Of a DNA stretch of 64,000 bases, positions 53,053 to 60,811 are shown piece after piece. The notes under the pieces are model-generated. The model was not told the DNA's origin and searched no databases. It saw only the letters and a list, made by a program, of their open reading frames with translations. Position numbers and translations under genes: made by a program. The stretch is from Alsobacter soli. Its GTDB lineage: Bacteria > Pseudomonadota > Alphaproteobacteria > Rhizobiales > Beijerinckiaceae. Numbering within the stretch: the stretch's first letter is position 1; the number at the start of each line of letters is the position of its first letter. The DNA lies in assembly GCF_003004785.1 (NCBI RefSeq), contig NZ_PVZS01000008.1, positions 62,001 to 126,000 on the forward strand, written 5' to 3'.

Positions 53053-53850
53053 GTGGCAGGACGTCTGGAAGGCAAGGTCGCGATCGTGTTCGGAGCGGGC
53101 TCGGTCGGGCCGGGCTGGGGCAACGGCAAGGCTGCGGCCGTGCAGTTCGCGCGCGAGGGCGCCATCGTGGCCGCCGTCGACCTGAATCTGGAGGCCGCGC
53201 GGGAGACCTGCGGCATTATCGGCTCGGAAGGACATGCCGAAGCGTCGGCCCATGCGGCCGACGTGACGCAGTCGGATCAGATCAAGGCGGTGGTGGATGC
53301 GGTGGTAGCCCGGCACGGCCGGGTCGACGTCCTGCACAACAATGTCGGCCTGCCCAAGATGGGCGGCCCCATCGAGCTCAGCGAAGAAGACTGGGACTTC
53401 GCGATGGCCGTGAACCTGAAGAGCATGTTCCTGACCTGCAAGCATGTCCTGCCGCACATGCTCGCCCGGAAGAAGGGCTCGATCACCAACATCTCGTCCA
53501 TCGCGGCGATCCGGTGGACGGGCTACCCGTACCCCGCCTACTACGCGGCCAAGGGCGGCGTGAACCAGTTTACGGTGGGCCTGGCGCTTCAGTACGCCGC
53601 GCACAACATCCGGGTGAACTGCATCATGCCCGGCATGATGAACACGCCCCATATCCACCAGAATATCAGCGGCCAATACGCCGACGCGGACGAGATGGTC
53701 CGCAAGCGCGACGAGTCGTGCCCGATGGGCGTCATGGGCACCGGCTGGGACATCGCCAAGGCGGCGGCCTTCCTGAATTCGGACGAGGCCCAGTACATCA
53801 CCGGCGTGTGCCTGCCGGTGGACGGCGGCATAAGCGCCCGGTGCGCCTGA
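53053..53850 (+). CDS. Short-chain dehydrogenase/reductase with an extended glycine loop
   Basis: The GTG start at 53053 follows GAGGGAGG. The 265-residue product has the Rossmann motif GAGSVGPGWGNGKA, longer than the classic TGxxxGxG, and the NNVG box. The Ser in NISSIAAIR and the YxxxK of AYYAAKGG are present, as is a C-terminal PVDGG. It oxidises or reduces a hydroxyl group with NAD(P). In this cluster it may act on the sugar acid or its lactone. Confidence 0.88.
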   Translation: MAGRLEGKVAIVFGAGSVGPGWGNGKAAAVQFAREGAIVAAVDLNLEAARETCGIIGSEGHAEASAHAADVTQSDQIKAVVDAVVARHGRVDVLHNNVGLPKMGGPIELSEEDWDFAMAVNLKSMFLTCKHVLPHMLARKKGSITNISSIAAIRWTGYPYPAYYAAKGGVNQFTVGLALQYAAHNIRVNCIMPGMMNTPHIHQNISGQYADADEMVRKRDESCPMGVMGTGWDIAKAAAFLNSDEAQYITGVCLPVDGGISARCA

Positions 53851-53886
53851 TGAGCGGGGAGCCCGACGACTTCGGCGGACGCGCGG

Positions 53887-54000
53887 ACCGGCAGGCCCGG
53901 CGAGATCGCGGAGGCCATCGCCTCTCTCCTGTCGGACCGGGCGAGCTTCACCACGGGACACGGCATGGTGGTCAGCGGCGGCGCCGTCATGGAGCCCTAG
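53887..54000 (+). pseudogene. C-terminal remnant of another SDR gene
   Basis: Between the two intact SDR genes one frame reads TGRPGEIAEAIASLLSDRAS and then TGHGMVVSGGAV before the stop at 53998-54000. This is the classic SDR ending with the GRP-EIA helix and the final nucleotide-binding GG segment. No start, Rossmann region or catalytic Tyr precedes it. It is in the frame of the upstream SDR but after two stops. A gene deleted from its 5' side is the simplest explanation. Confidence 0.7.
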
Positions 54001-54031
54001 CCGCGTCCACCCGAACGCAGGGAGGCTGAAA

Positions 54032-54820
54032 ATGATGCTGAAGGACAAGGTCGCCGTCGTCACCGGGGCGGCGCGCGGGATCGGGCTCGCCACGGCGACC
54101 CTGTTCGCGGAGAACGGCGCGAAGGTGGTGATCGCCGACATCAACGGCCATGGGGCCCTCGAAACGGCGAGGCGCCTGGCCGACGAAGGCCGCGACGCGA
54201 TCGCGTTCCACGTCGACGTGTCCGACGAGGCGGCCGTGCAGGCGATGGTGGACGGCGCCGTCGACGCCTACGGCCGTATCGACGTGCTGGTCAACAACGC
54301 CGGCGTGAGCATCAACCAGCTCTTCCTCGACACGGTCCTGGAGGACTGGCGCAAGGTCCTCGACGTCAACCTGACCGGCGCCTTTCTCGTCGCGCAACGC
54401 TGCGCGCGGGTGATGGCCCGGCAGGGCTCGGGTCGGATCATCAACATCTGCTCGCTCTCCGGCCAGCGGGGAGGGGTGGGGCGCGCCGCCTACGGAGCGG
54501 CCAAGGCGGGGCTCGAGCTCCTGACCAAGGTCATGGCGGTGGAGCTCGCCGAAAAGGGGATCAACGTGAACGGCATCGCGCCGGGGCCCATCGACACCGA
54601 GATGGCGCGGGTGATCCACACCCAGGCGACCCGCGAGGCCTATCTGCGCATCATCCCGCAGCATCGCTACGGCGCCATGGACGAGATCGCCAAGGGCGCC
54701 GTGTTCCTGGCCAGCGGCATGGCCGACTACGTCAACGGCCACATCCTCAACATCGACGGCGGCATGCTCACGGCGGGCCTGATGTACGCCTTCGACCAGC
54801 CGCCGTCGAAGTCGTTCTGA
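54032..54820 (+). CDS. Classical short-chain dehydrogenase/reductase
   Basis: The 262-residue SDR has the TGAARGIG motif (11-18), NNAG (88-91), the Ser in NICSLSG, Y151-x-x-x-K155 in AAYGAAKAG and the PG-IDT segment. Conserved D37 in VIADINGHG predicts NAD as cofactor. It would oxidise a hydroxyl of the imported sugar acid or alcohol. It ends the cluster, converging with the BA14K-like gene at 54833. Confidence 0.9.
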   Translation: MMLKDKVAVVTGAARGIGLATATLFAENGAKVVIADINGHGALETARRLADEGRDAIAFHVDVSDEAAVQAMVDGAVDAYGRIDVLVNNAGVSINQLFLDTVLEDWRKVLDVNLTGAFLVAQRCARVMARQGSGRIINICSLSGQRGGVGRAAYGAAKAGLELLTKVMAVELAEKGINVNGIAPGPIDTEMARVIHTQATREAYLRIIPQHRYGAMDEIAKGAVFLASGMADYVNGHILNIDGGMLTAGLMYAFDQPPSKSF

Positions 54821-54832
54821 GCCGGACCGGAC

Positions 54833-55291
54833 TCACTGCACCCGGCAGGGCATCACGCGGCCCTCCCGCGTCTTGAAGGTCTGCGTGGTCGGGTCGTAGC
54901 TCTTGTAGTGGTCGCAGCCGGCATAGCCCTTGGGATAACGCGGCGCAGCCGAGTCTGGCGCGGCGGCCGTCGCCGGAGCTTCGGGCGCTGCCGCGTCCGC
55001 CGCCTGGGGCGCGGCAACCGTGGGAGCAGGAGCGGAGGGCGCCGGCGAAGCGGGCGCCGTCGCGGTGGGCGGAGCAGGGGCGGCCGGCACCGGCGCGGGA
55101 GCAGGGCGGGCGACGCGGGCAGGCGGCGTATCCGCGCGCGGGATCGGCTGCGGCGCATAGGGGCGCTCCATGGCGGGCCCGATCTTCTTGGGCTCGGTCT
55201 TGGCGCCCGGCGTCACCCGGGACGCCACAAAGAACAGCCCTCCCGCCAGGACGGCCAGCGCGGCGATCAGGATCGCAATGGTCTTCAACAT
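54833..55291 (-). CDS. Pro/Ala-rich membrane-anchored protein with BA14K-like C-terminus
   Basis: The 152-residue product from ATG 55291 has one N-terminal membrane segment (about 4-24), then a long low-complexity Pro-Ala stretch (about 45-115). It ends with AGCDHYKSYDPTTQTFKTREG-type sequence closing in PC. That ending matches BA14K-like proteins of Hyphomicrobiales, which are surface or periplasmic lectin-like antigens. A second copy of this architecture lies at 59128-59583. Function is unknown. Confidence 0.75.
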   Translation of the reverse strand: MLKTIAILIAALAVLAGGLFFVASRVTPGAKTEPKKIGPAMERPYAPQPIPRADTPPARVARPAPAPVPAAPAPPTATAPASPAPSAPAPTVAAPQAADAAAPEAPATAAAPDSAAPRYPKGYAGCDHYKSYDPTTQTFKTREGRVMPCRVQ

Positions 55292-55493
55292 GAACTCTCC
55301 CTTACGACCGAACAGGTAACGGCTCACGGCGGGATGGTTCCCGGGACGGCCGCCCAGCCGCGCTCCCGCGGGCTCGCGCGCAGACCCGATCCTGGTGGGA
55401 CCTAGGAAGTGTCCTATAACCGGCGCACCCAGACTGGTCAGCGCCCGCCTTCGCCCGCAGGTGGAGCCCAGGCAAGCAAGCGAAGGCTTCGGA

Positions 55494-56849
55494 ATGCAGC
55501 CCATCCAGGATCGCGACGCGGACGGACTCCCGACCCCGCGACGCTATTTCGCGGCGGGGGCCCTGCTGGCGGCCATCGTGCTGGCCGTTCTCGACGGGGC
55601 GATCGCCAATGTGGCGCTGCCGACCATCTCGTCGGTCCTGGCGGTCTCGCCCGCGGATTCGATCTGGGTGGTCACCGGCTACCAGGTGGCGCTCGTGATG
55701 GCGCTGCTGCCCTGCGCCGCCCTGGGGGAAAGCCTCGGGTACCGACGCGTCTTCGTGGGCGGCGTCGTGCTGTTCACGGCGGCTTCGGCCTTGTGCGCCT
55801 TCTCGCCGTCGCTGCCCTGGCTTGTGGCGGCCCGCTTCCTCCAGGGCTTGGGCGGCGCCGCGGTCATGTCCCTGATCGCGGCCTTGCTGCGCTTCACCTA
55901 CCCGCACCAGATGCTCGGGATCGCCATCGGCTGGAATGCGCTGGCCGTCGCGCTTTCGTCGGCCGCCGGGCCAACGCTGGGCGCGGCGATCCTCTCGGTC
56001 GCGAGCTGGCCGTGGCTGTTCGCGGTGAACATCCCGGTCGGGGCCGTGGTCCTGCTGGCGTCACACGCGCTCCCGGAGACGCCAGGCTCGGGACGGCGGC
56101 TCGATCTGTTCAGCGTCGCCCTCAACGCCGGCGTGTTCGGCCCCCTCGTTGTCGGCGTCGACCTGCTCACGGAGAATGCCGCCATCGCCCTGGGCCTCAT
56201 CGCGGTCGCGGCCGTCAGTCTCATCGCCCTGATCCGGCGCGAGGCCCCGCGCGAAGCGCCGCTCATCCCGATCGATCTGCTGCGCAGCGGGCCGTTCCGG
56301 ATCTCGGTGATCGCGTCCGTGTGCTGCTTCACCGCGCAGATGGCGAGCTATGTCGCGCTGCCCTTCTACCTGCAGCACGGCCTCGGCCAGAACGCCTTCA
56401 TGACCGGGCTCTACATGACGCCCTGGCCTCTCACCGTCGCCCTGGCGGCGCCCATTTCGGCGCGCCTCGCCAACAGGGTGTCGACCGCCTGGCTCTGCGC
56501 CGCCGGCGGCGTGTGCCTCAGCGTCGGGCTGGCCCTGGCCGCGGCCTGGCCGCTTCACCGGGGGCTGCCGCCGCTCGTCGTCTTCACCGTGCTGTGCGGA
56601 CTGGGCTTCGGCTTCTTCCAGACCCCGAACAACCGCAACATGCTGTTGTCGGCGCCGCGGGAGCGGGCGGGCGCCGCCGGAGGCATGCAGGGCACCGCCC
56701 GCCTGGTGGGCCAGACCACAGGCGCCATCATCATGGAGCTTCTCTTCACCGTCACGAGATCCGAGGGCGCGCCGCGCATCGGACTCGCCATCGGCGCCGC
56801 CCTTGCGCTCGCGGGCGGGCTCGTCAGCACCCTGCGGATCGGCCGGTGA
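55494..56849 (+). CDS. MFS exporter, DHA2 family
   Basis: ATG 55494, preceded by GAAGG, gives 451 residues and about fourteen membrane helices. N-terminal LAVLDGAIANVALPTI and SIWVVTGYQVALV are DHA2 hallmarks. It should export drugs or metabolites by proton antiport. It is divergent from the BA14K-like gene with about 200 bp between. It is clearly different from the exporter at 23689, and no adaptor is adjacent. Confidence 0.9.
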   Translation: MQPIQDRDADGLPTPRRYFAAGALLAAIVLAVLDGAIANVALPTISSVLAVSPADSIWVVTGYQVALVMALLPCAALGESLGYRRVFVGGVVLFTAASALCAFSPSLPWLVAARFLQGLGGAAVMSLIAALLRFTYPHQMLGIAIGWNALAVALSSAAGPTLGAAILSVASWPWLFAVNIPVGAVVLLASHALPETPGSGRRLDLFSVALNAGVFGPLVVGVDLLTENAAIALGLIAVAAVSLIALIRREAPREAPLIPIDLLRSGPFRISVIASVCCFTAQMASYVALPFYLQHGLGQNAFMTGLYMTPWPLTVALAAPISARLANRVSTAWLCAAGGVCLSVGLALAAAWPLHRGLPPLVVFTVLCGLGFGFFQTPNNRNMLLSAPRERAGAAGGMQGTARLVGQTTGAIIMELLFTVTRSEGAPRIGLAIGAALALAGGLVSTLRIGR

Positions 56850-56985
56850 TGCAGGACCTAAAAAGGGGCTCGATGCCGCGCACAGGGGAGGCGCACGAAA
56901 CGCGGGCGGACCTGACCTGCAACCTTTGCGAGCTTACTCGGTCATCTAAGTACTCTTACGTGCCGTCAATTTAACCGGCGCTCAA

Positions 56986-57020
56986 CCGCCAGGCCCGAAG
57001 TTTCGGGATCAGTCTGGCGG
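56986..57020 (+). promoter_or_regulatory. Nested hairpin covering the leader of the chemoreceptor gene
   Basis: An outer stem CCGCCAG (56986-56992) with CTGGCGG (57014-57020) encloses an inner stem CCCGAA (56994-56999) with TTCGGG (57002-57007). It ends 7 bp before the chemoreceptor ATG, over the place where a ribosome would bind. It could limit translation until melted. It might also be a terminator of the exporter gene, though no T-run follows. Confidence 0.45.
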
Positions 57021-57027
57021 CCAATGG

Positions 57028-58986
57028 ATGTCGGTTCTTCGCGAGAGACATAGGCAATTTCTGCGGGTCGCGCTCATCCCCTTGGGCGCCGGCCTGTTTG
57101 GGGCGTCCATCGTCGTCGCGGTTCTTGTCGCCTTTCAGGTCCTTGGCCGTCCGCTGGTGATCGAGAGCGCCAAGTCGCGGGCCGCGGAACTCGCCCTCCT
57201 GGTGTCGGAGCACACCCGCCAGAGCATGACCGCCGCGGCGGTGGTGGCCGGCAGCATCGCCGACTATGTCCGGGACACCGGCATCAACGACGAGGCTGGC
57301 TTTCAGACTTATCTGTCCACCCAGGCGGTATTCGAGATGCTCCGCAATCGCGTCGCGGGCGTGCCCCAGATCGACGTGCTTTCGCTCGTGGACAATGCCG
57401 GCCGCGTGGTGAACTTCTCGCGCAGCTTCCCGACGCCCCAGATCGACCTGAGCGAGCGAGACTACGTGTTGGCGCACAAGGCCGATCCGGGCCTGGTCCA
57501 GTTCATCAGCAAGCCGGTCCGCAACAAGGGCAACGGGGAGTGGACCTTCTACCTCGTCCGCAAGCTGTCCTCGTCCACGGGCAGGCCGCTCGGGTTGGTT
57601 CTCGTCGGGCTGAAGACCAGCTTCTTCACCCAGTTCTTCCAGGCCGTCCGCCCAGGCGACGCCGAATTGTCGCTGCGGCGGATGGACGGCGTGCTTCTGG
57701 CCCGGTTCCCCGAGATGGAGCATGCGTTGGGAACGGCCGTGCCCGGCTCTCACGCGATGACGGCGCTGGACGCCCCCGGACGAGCCGTCTTCATCACGAA
57801 ACCGCGGACCACCAACCCAGCCGATTCGCGACCCCGCGTGATCACGGCGCGGGCCTTGGACGACTTTCCCCTGCTGGTCACGATGACGCTCAACGAGTCC
57901 GCGATCTTCGAGGGGTGGACCACCATCCTGAAGGTCGTGCGCGCGGTCGCGGCCGTCCTGATCCTTGTCCTCGCCCTGGGGATCGCCTTCATCGTCCGGC
58001 TGCTCCTGCGACAGCGGGACGCCCGCCACGCCCTGGCCCGCGCGCGCAACGAAGCCAGCACGACCCAGAACGAACTCGCCGCTCGCGACCGGATCGAGGC
58101 CGACCTGCGGCGCAGGGCCGAGCGTCGGGAGGCGGCGCTTCGCTTCGCAGCTGATCTGAACCATGCCGTCGAGAAGCTGGACCAGATGGCCGCGTGCTTC
58201 ACCGACGTCACCGGCCAACTCACCGTCTCGGTCACGCACTCCCAGCGGTCCTCCGCCGGGGTGGCGGCGGGAGCTCTGGAGGCCTCGGCTCGCGTGTCGG
58301 AAGCGGCGGACACGGCCGAGGCCCTCTCGCGGGCGGCCCAGGACATCGCCGAAAGTTTGACCAGCACGGTGCAGCACTTCGAACTGGCCAGCGTGGACGC
58401 GGAACAGAGCGACGCGGCGGTCGCCGAGCTCGCCTTTGCGGCGGAGCAGATCAAATCCGTCTCCCAGGCCATTCGCGGGGTGGCTGGGCAGACGAACCTC
58501 CTGGCCCTGAACGCGTCCATCGAGGCGGCGCGCGCCGGGGAGGCCGGCCGCGGCTTTGCAGTGGTGGCGGCGGAAGTGAAGGCGTTGGCTGAGAAGACGG
58601 CGCACCTGACGGCGGACATCAACGTGCAGATCGAGACGACGCGGGCCGCCAGTCTGGCGTGCATCGCGGCGCTGCGGCGCATCCGCTCCCGCATCGAGGA
58701 TGCCGAGGACCTCAGCCGCCAGGTCGACCGGTTCAAGGACAGCCAGATGACGGCCGCCCAGGGCCTGGCCTCCAGCATTCGCTCCGCGGCCAGCCGGGCC
58801 CGCGAGGTTCATGAGCACGCCGACGAGGTGCGCGAGGCCGCGACGATCACGGAGGACACGGCGCGCGCGGTCGCCGCACTCGCCCTGGCGCTGAAGGACG
58901 AAGCGCACCGCCTGCGGGCCGAGACCCTGCTCTTCGTCCGCCAGGAGGGCGAGGGCAGCGCGGAGCCCTGCCGCGGCCAGGGATAG
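57028..58986 (+). CDS. Methyl-accepting chemotaxis protein with a periplasmic Cache-type sensor
   Basis: The 652-residue receptor has a first membrane helix (about 12-38), a periplasmic region of about 265 residues with Cache-like features ([16 protein letters not shown], then DLSERDYV), and a second helix (about 306-330). A long coiled-coil domain follows. The signalling tip [20 protein letters not shown] is at about 488-508. No standard CheR/CheB recruiting pentapeptide is visible at the C-terminus. The ligand is not known; the RDYV motif is common in sensors of small organic acids and amino acids. Confidence 0.92.
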   Translation: MSVLRERHRQFLRVALIPLGAGLFGASIVVAVLVAFQVLGRPLVIESAKSRAAELALLVSEHTRQSMTAAAVVAGSIADYVRDTGINDEAGFQTYLSTQAVFEMLRNRVAGVPQIDVLSLVDNAGRVVNFSRSFPTPQIDLSERDYVLAHKADPGLVQFISKPVRNKGNGEWTFYLVRKLSSSTGRPLGLVLVGLKTSFFTQFFQAVRPGDAELSLRRMDGVLLARFPEMEHALGTAVPGSHAMTALDAPGRAVFITKPRTTNPADSRPRVITARALDDFPLLVTMTLNESAIFEGWTTILKVVRAVAAVLILVLALGIAFIVRLLLRQRDARHALARARNEASTTQNELAARDRIEADLRRRAERREAALRFAADLNHAVEKLDQMAACFTDVTGQLTVSVTHSQRSSAGVAAGALEASARVSEAADTAEALSRAAQDIAESLTSTVQHFELASVDAEQSDAAVAELAFAAEQIKSVSQAIRGVAGQTNLLALNASIEAARAGEAGRGFAVVAAEVKALAEKTAHLTADINVQIETTRAASLACIAALRRIRSRIEDAEDLSRQVDRFKDSQMTAAQGLASSIRSAASRAREVHEHADEVREAATITEDTARAVAALALALKDEAHRLRAETLLFVRQEGEGSAEPCRGQG

Positions 58987-59127
58987 CCAGCGCTTTGCGC
59001 CAATCAGCGCCGAGCGGCGCGGCCGTGGCGATTCGCACGTCGGAAAGGGAACAGTTCCTCCCAAACCAAGTTCTAGGCCAGACTTGAAAGAAGCACCCGT
59101 TCGGCGTCGTTGTCAGGAGTAACGCCG

Positions 59128-59583
59128 ATGAGGATCTCAAAGGCTGCCCTCGCCTTGGTTCGAGGACTGTGCGCGCTGGCGTTTCTGGGCGCTTGCGTGT
59201 CCTCCGCCTGGTGGGCCTGGACCAGCGCCACACCAGGGTTCGAAATGGCGAACCCTGGTGTGGCCGTGAATGCTCCAGCGCAGCGGGTGGAAGATCCAGC
59301 CTCCGCCGCGCCTGCTCCTCCCGTCGAGACGCCTAGCGTCGCGTCCGAAGCCCCCGGACGGTCCGTCGACACAGCCGCGGCGCCTGAACCCGCTTCTCCA
59401 GACCATCTGGACGTGGAGACGGGCGCGCTGGGTGGTCCAAGCGCGCCTGTTGCAGCGCCCGCGCCCGCCCCCAGCTCGGGATCTGGCAATCTAGGGTGCG
59501 AGAAATACAAGACCTTCGACCCCGGGACGCGCACGTACCGGGGCTTCGACGGGGCCGTGCATCCCTGTCCGGTGCGTCGCTGA
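59128..59583 (+). CDS. Second membrane-anchored BA14K-like protein with an internal palindrome
   Basis: ATG 59128 is preceded by AGGAG. The 151-residue product has an N-terminal membrane segment (about 8-32), a Pro-Ala-rich middle (about 50-120) and the ending CEKYKTFDPGTRTYRGFDG before HPC, the BA14K-like motif. It is a paralogue of the protein at 54833. A perfect 16 bp inverted repeat sits inside its coding sequence (59227-59264), encoding ATPGFEMANPGVA. Confidence 0.75.
   Translation: MRISKAALALVRGLCALAFLGACVSSAWWAWTSATPGFEMANPGVAVNAPAQRVEDPASAAPAPPVETPSVASEAPGRSVDTAAAPEPASPDHLDVETGALGGPSAPVAAPAPAPSSGSGNLGCEKYKTFDPGTRTYRGFDGAVHPCPVRR
59227..59264. repeat. Perfect 16 bp inverted repeat inside the BA14K-like gene
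   Basis: GCCACACCAGGGTTCG (59227-59242) and its exact reverse complement CGAACCCTGGTGTGGC (59249-59264) flank the 6-nt loop AAATGG. The stem is perfect and long for a coding region. It may act on mRNA, such as slowing translation after the membrane segment, or be the scar of an inserted small palindrome. Confidence 0.85.
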
Positions 59584-59588
59584 GGCTC

Positions 59589-59626
59589 CAGCCGCCACAG
59601 GAGGTTCCAAGCTCCGTTGGCGGCTG
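59589..59626. terminator. Bidirectional hairpin between the BA14K-like and RND adaptor genes
   Basis: CAGCCGCCA (59589-59597) and TGGCGGCTG (59618-59626) are a perfect 9 bp stem with a 20-nt loop that can form an inner GGAG/CTCC stem. It lies in the 51 bp between convergent genes, so it probably terminates both. Confidence 0.55.
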
Positions 59627-59634
59627 ATCGCCGG

Positions 59635-60795
59635 TCAGGGCGAAGCGGCGGCGGTCTTGGTGGGAAGGGGCTGAACGAGCGCTCCCGGTCCGAGCTTCTG
59701 CAGATTGCCGACCACGACTCGCTCGCCCTCCGCGACGCCTCGCGTGACGGACACCAGCTCGCCGTCCGTCTGTCCGAGCACGACCGGCCTCTGCTCGACC
59801 CGGCTGCCTTCACCCACGATGTACAGGTGCTTGCCCAGCTGGCTCGAACCGACTGCCGCCTGCGGAACGAGCAGCGCGTCCGGCTGCTCGCCAACCCGGA
59901 GCCGGATGCGCACGTACTGGCCCGGGAGGAGGGACTGGTCGTCATTCGCGATGGTGGCCCGGGCCGTGATGGCTCCGGTCAACCGGTCGACGGTGTTGTC
60001 CAGGAAGGTCAGCCGTCCCTGGTGGGCGGAGCCCTCCTGGCCCGGAACGGAGACCTCCGCCTCCAGATCAGCGCCGCGCGCCTGCGCCTTCTGGATGGCG
60101 GCCAGGTCCGTTTCGCTCGGATTGAAGGTGACGTAGATCGGGTTCAACTGGACCAGCGTGTTGAGCGGGCCCCCGCCGGCATTGATCAGCGTGCCGACCG
60201 GGGCCTGGTCGCGCCCCAGGCGGCCCGCGAAGGGCGCCCGGATGGAGGCGCGCTCCAGGTTCAGTTCGGCCGTCCGGATGGCGGCGCGATCGATGTCCAG
60301 GGCGGCTTCGGCCTGGCGCACGGAGCTTGTGCGCTGGTCGAAGTTGTCCTTGGCGAGGAAGCCGCGCCTGGCGAGCTCCTCGCCCCGGTCGAGGCTCGAC
60401 TTCAGATAATCCAGCGAGGCCTGGTCGCGCTGGAGCTGCGCCTTCGCCTGCTCAAGCGCGGCCTCGAAGTCCCGCGGATCGATGCGGTAGAGCAGGTCGC
60501 CCGCCTTCACGTCGGCGCCATCCGCCACGTGCTGCTCGAGCACGTAGCCGGACACCTTGGCTTGGAGGGCGACGCTGCGCACGGCCTCGGTCCGGGCCGC
60601 GTAGTCGAGGTAGACGGGCAGCGTCTTCTTGACCACCGACGCGACCGGGGCCGGCATGGCCATGGGCGCCGGGGCGGCGGTCGCCTGTGTGGCCGCCGGG
60701 GCGCCGAGGCCCAGGCGGTCGCGCACGGGAGGACTGAGTAGGACCACGGCGGCGATGGCGCCGCCGGCGCCGAGCGTCACGATGAGCTTGCGCAT
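59635..60795 (-). CDS. RND efflux periplasmic adaptor (membrane fusion protein)
   Basis: From ATG 60795 the 386-residue protein has an N-terminal membrane or leader segment (about 4-22), a lipoyl/barrel-sandwich half (KVSGYVLEQHVADGADVKAG), an alpha-hairpin (about 110-170) and beta-barrel segments (ASIRAPFAGRLGRDQAPVG). It joins the RND pump to an outer-membrane channel, whose gene is not in the window. The 16 bp gap to the pump gene shows an operon. Confidence 0.92.
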   Translation of the reverse strand: MRKLIVTLGAGGAIAAVVLLSPPVRDRLGLGAPAATQATAAPAPMAMPAPVASVVKKTLPVYLDYAARTEAVRSVALQAKVSGYVLEQHVADGADVKAGDLLYRIDPRDFEAALEQAKAQLQRDQASLDYLKSSLDRGEELARRGFLAKDNFDQRTSSVRQAEAALDIDRAAIRTAELNLERASIRAPFAGRLGRDQAPVGTLINAGGGPLNTLVQLNPIYVTFNPSETDLAAIQKAQARGADLEAEVSVPGQEGSAHQGRLTFLDNTVDRLTGAITARATIANDDQSLLPGQYVRIRLRVGEQPDALLVPQAAVGSSQLGKHLYIVGEGSRVEQRPVVLGQTDGELVSVTRGVAEGERVVVGNLQKLGPGALVQPLPTKTAAASP

Positions 60796-60811
60796 GGGGG
60801 ATCTCCGGAAC

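Noticed and set aside
56971-59064. Long antisense frame opposite the chemoreceptor
   Set aside because: The plus-strand frame has the chemoreceptor signalling tip and two membrane helices; the antisense product has no family features.
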